Positions 4,965 to 5,742 of a DNA stretch of 5,742 nucleotides are shown piece after piece. Under the pieces are notes generated by a model. It searched no databases. It saw only the letters and a program-made list of their open reading frames with translations, and had not been told where the DNA came from. This stretch comes from Caulobacteraceae bacterium (GTDB lineage: Bacteria; Pseudomonadota; Alphaproteobacteria; Caulobacterales; Caulobacteraceae): contig CANMXH010000145.1 of assembly GCA_947501315.1 (NCBI GenBank), positions 1 to 5,742 on the forward strand. Direction: 5' to 3'. The translations under genes were made by a program, and so were the position numbers. Numbering within the stretch: the first letter of the stretch is position 1; every line of letters begins with the position of its first letter.

Positions 4965-5742
4965 TCCGCCCGGACTGAACCGCCGCGCCCTGCTCGCCGC
5001 GCCGCTGCTGGCCGCGCCTCTGGCCCTTGCCGCCTGCGACCGCCTCGCCTCGGCCCGGACCGCCGACGGACCGCTCGCCCCGCCGCTGAAATCCCTCGCC
5101 CCCTTTCCCTTCGGCGCCACCGGCATGACCTGGCAGCTCGACCAGCCGGACTGGGTCGAGCAGACCCTGCGCCATTGCTCCCAGCTGACCCCCGAATGGG
5201 AGCAGAAGATGGAGCGCACCCTGGGCCCCGGCTTCAGCTACGATTTCGAGCCCTCCGACCGGGTCGTCGCCTTCGCCCGCGACAACGGCCTGCGCGTCCA
5301 TGGCCATACCGTCATCTGGTATTCCCAGGGGGCGGAGGTCTTCGATGATGCGACCCTGTCCCGCGCCCGCTTCGCCGCCGAATACGACCGCTACATCACC
5401 AGTTTCGTCGGCCGCTACAGGGGCCGGATGGCCGGCTGGGACGTAGTCAACGAACCCGTGGCCGAGGACGGCGACGGGCTACGCGACTGCCACTGGAGCC
5501 GGGCGCTGGGCATGGACGGCTATATGGTCCGCGCCTTCGAACAGGCGAAGGCGGCCGATCCCGAGGCCGTCCTCTTCCTCAACGAATACAATCTCGAGAA
5601 CATCCCGCGCAAAGGCGCGACCTTCCTCAAACTGGTCGAACGCCTGCTGAAACTCGGGGCCCCGATCGGCGGCATCGGCACCCAGTCGCATCTCGACATC
5701 GAGATCCCGGCCGGACAGATCACCGCCTTCATGCGCGACGCC
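4954..5742 (+). CDS. GH10 (endo-1,4-beta-xylanase family) lipoprotein, partial at right edge
   Basis: The first 263 residues of a glycoside hydrolase family 10 protein, a family that mostly cleaves beta-1,4-xylan with retention. GTG at 4954 is the first usable start after an in-frame stop at 4945-4947, has GAGG four bases upstream and overlaps the fliJ end by 11 bp. The N terminus carries twin arginines (R10-R11), a hydrophobic Ala/Leu stretch and a lipobox LAAC with C28, so it is probably a lipidated exported protein, possibly through Tat. GH10 marks are FGATGMTW (53-60), HGHTVIW (116-122), the acid/base E167 in WDVVNEP (162-168), LFLNEYNLE (207-215) and GIGTQSHL (240-247). The nucleophile glutamate should lie just past the window edge, so activity cannot be confirmed. 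Several usual substrate-contact positions differ: TPEWEQKM (79-86) where the family has TPENEMKW, and WYSQ followed by GAEVF where it has WHSQ followed by P-x-W. The substrate is thus uncertain. Co-transcription with fliIJ is likely by position only. Confidence 0.9.
   Translation, partial: MRADPPGLNRRALLAAPLLAAPLALAACDRLASARTADGPLAPPLKSLAPFPFGATGMTWQLDQPDWVEQTLRHCSQLTPEWEQKMERTLGPGFSYDFEPSDRVVAFARDNGLRVHGHTVIWYSQGAEVFDDATLSRARFAAEYDRYITSFVGRYRGRMAGWDVVNEPVAEDGDGLRDCHWSRALGMDGYMVRAFEQAKAADPEAVLFLNEYNLENIPRKGATFLKLVERLLKLGAPIGGIGTQSHLDIEIPAGQITAFMRDA

Noticed and set aside
4497..5307. Minus-strand open frames across fliJ and the start of the GH10 gene
   Set aside because: Low-complexity Gly/Ala/Arg-rich translations opposite two genes with clear family features and ribosome sites.

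Overview
The window looks like an ordinary chromosomal stretch from a GC-rich alphaproteobacterium, most likely of the Caulobacterales (Caulobacter/Brevundimonas type). This is judged from the FliI and FliJ sequences, a MucR regulator whose finger reads CLEDG, a DUF2336 protein, and GTTAAC sites of the sort bound by CtrA in that order. The genus is an inference, since no 16S or other marker is present.

Layout: the left half (77-2918) is read leftward and holds three genes. In transcription order these are a cysteine synthase (cysK, start 2918), a DUF2336 protein of unknown function (start 1893, 44 bp after cysK) and a MucR/Ros-family regulator (start 511, after a 164-bp gap with its own likely promoter region), which ends at a terminator-like hairpin at 25-52. 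A divergent regulatory region (about 2919-3199) separates this block from the right half. The right half is read rightward: the flagellar export ATPase fliI, then fliJ 13 bp later, then a GH10 (xylanase-family) lipoprotein whose GTG start overlaps the fliJ stop. The GH10 gene runs off the right edge.

How the genes fit together: FliI and FliJ work together in the flagellar type III export apparatus and are clearly one transcription unit. The GH10 lipoprotein is probably co-transcribed by position but has no evident link to flagella. CysK makes cysteine, and its grouping with DUF2336 and MucR seems positional. MucR regulators control motility and cell-cycle genes in this clade, so mucR beside fliI may be meaningful, but the sequence does not prove it.

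The most notable non-coding signal is that, by eye, TTAA occurs only three times in 5.7 kb. Each time it is a GTTAAC hexamer in an upstream region: two form a perfect 9-bp inverted repeat before fliI, and one forms a 12-bp palindrome before the DUF2336 gene. The most notable protein signal is the GH10 enzyme, which has departures at usually conserved substrate-binding positions. I found no new defence, mobile or RNA system, and no tRNA, rRNA, CRISPR array or insertion sequence.
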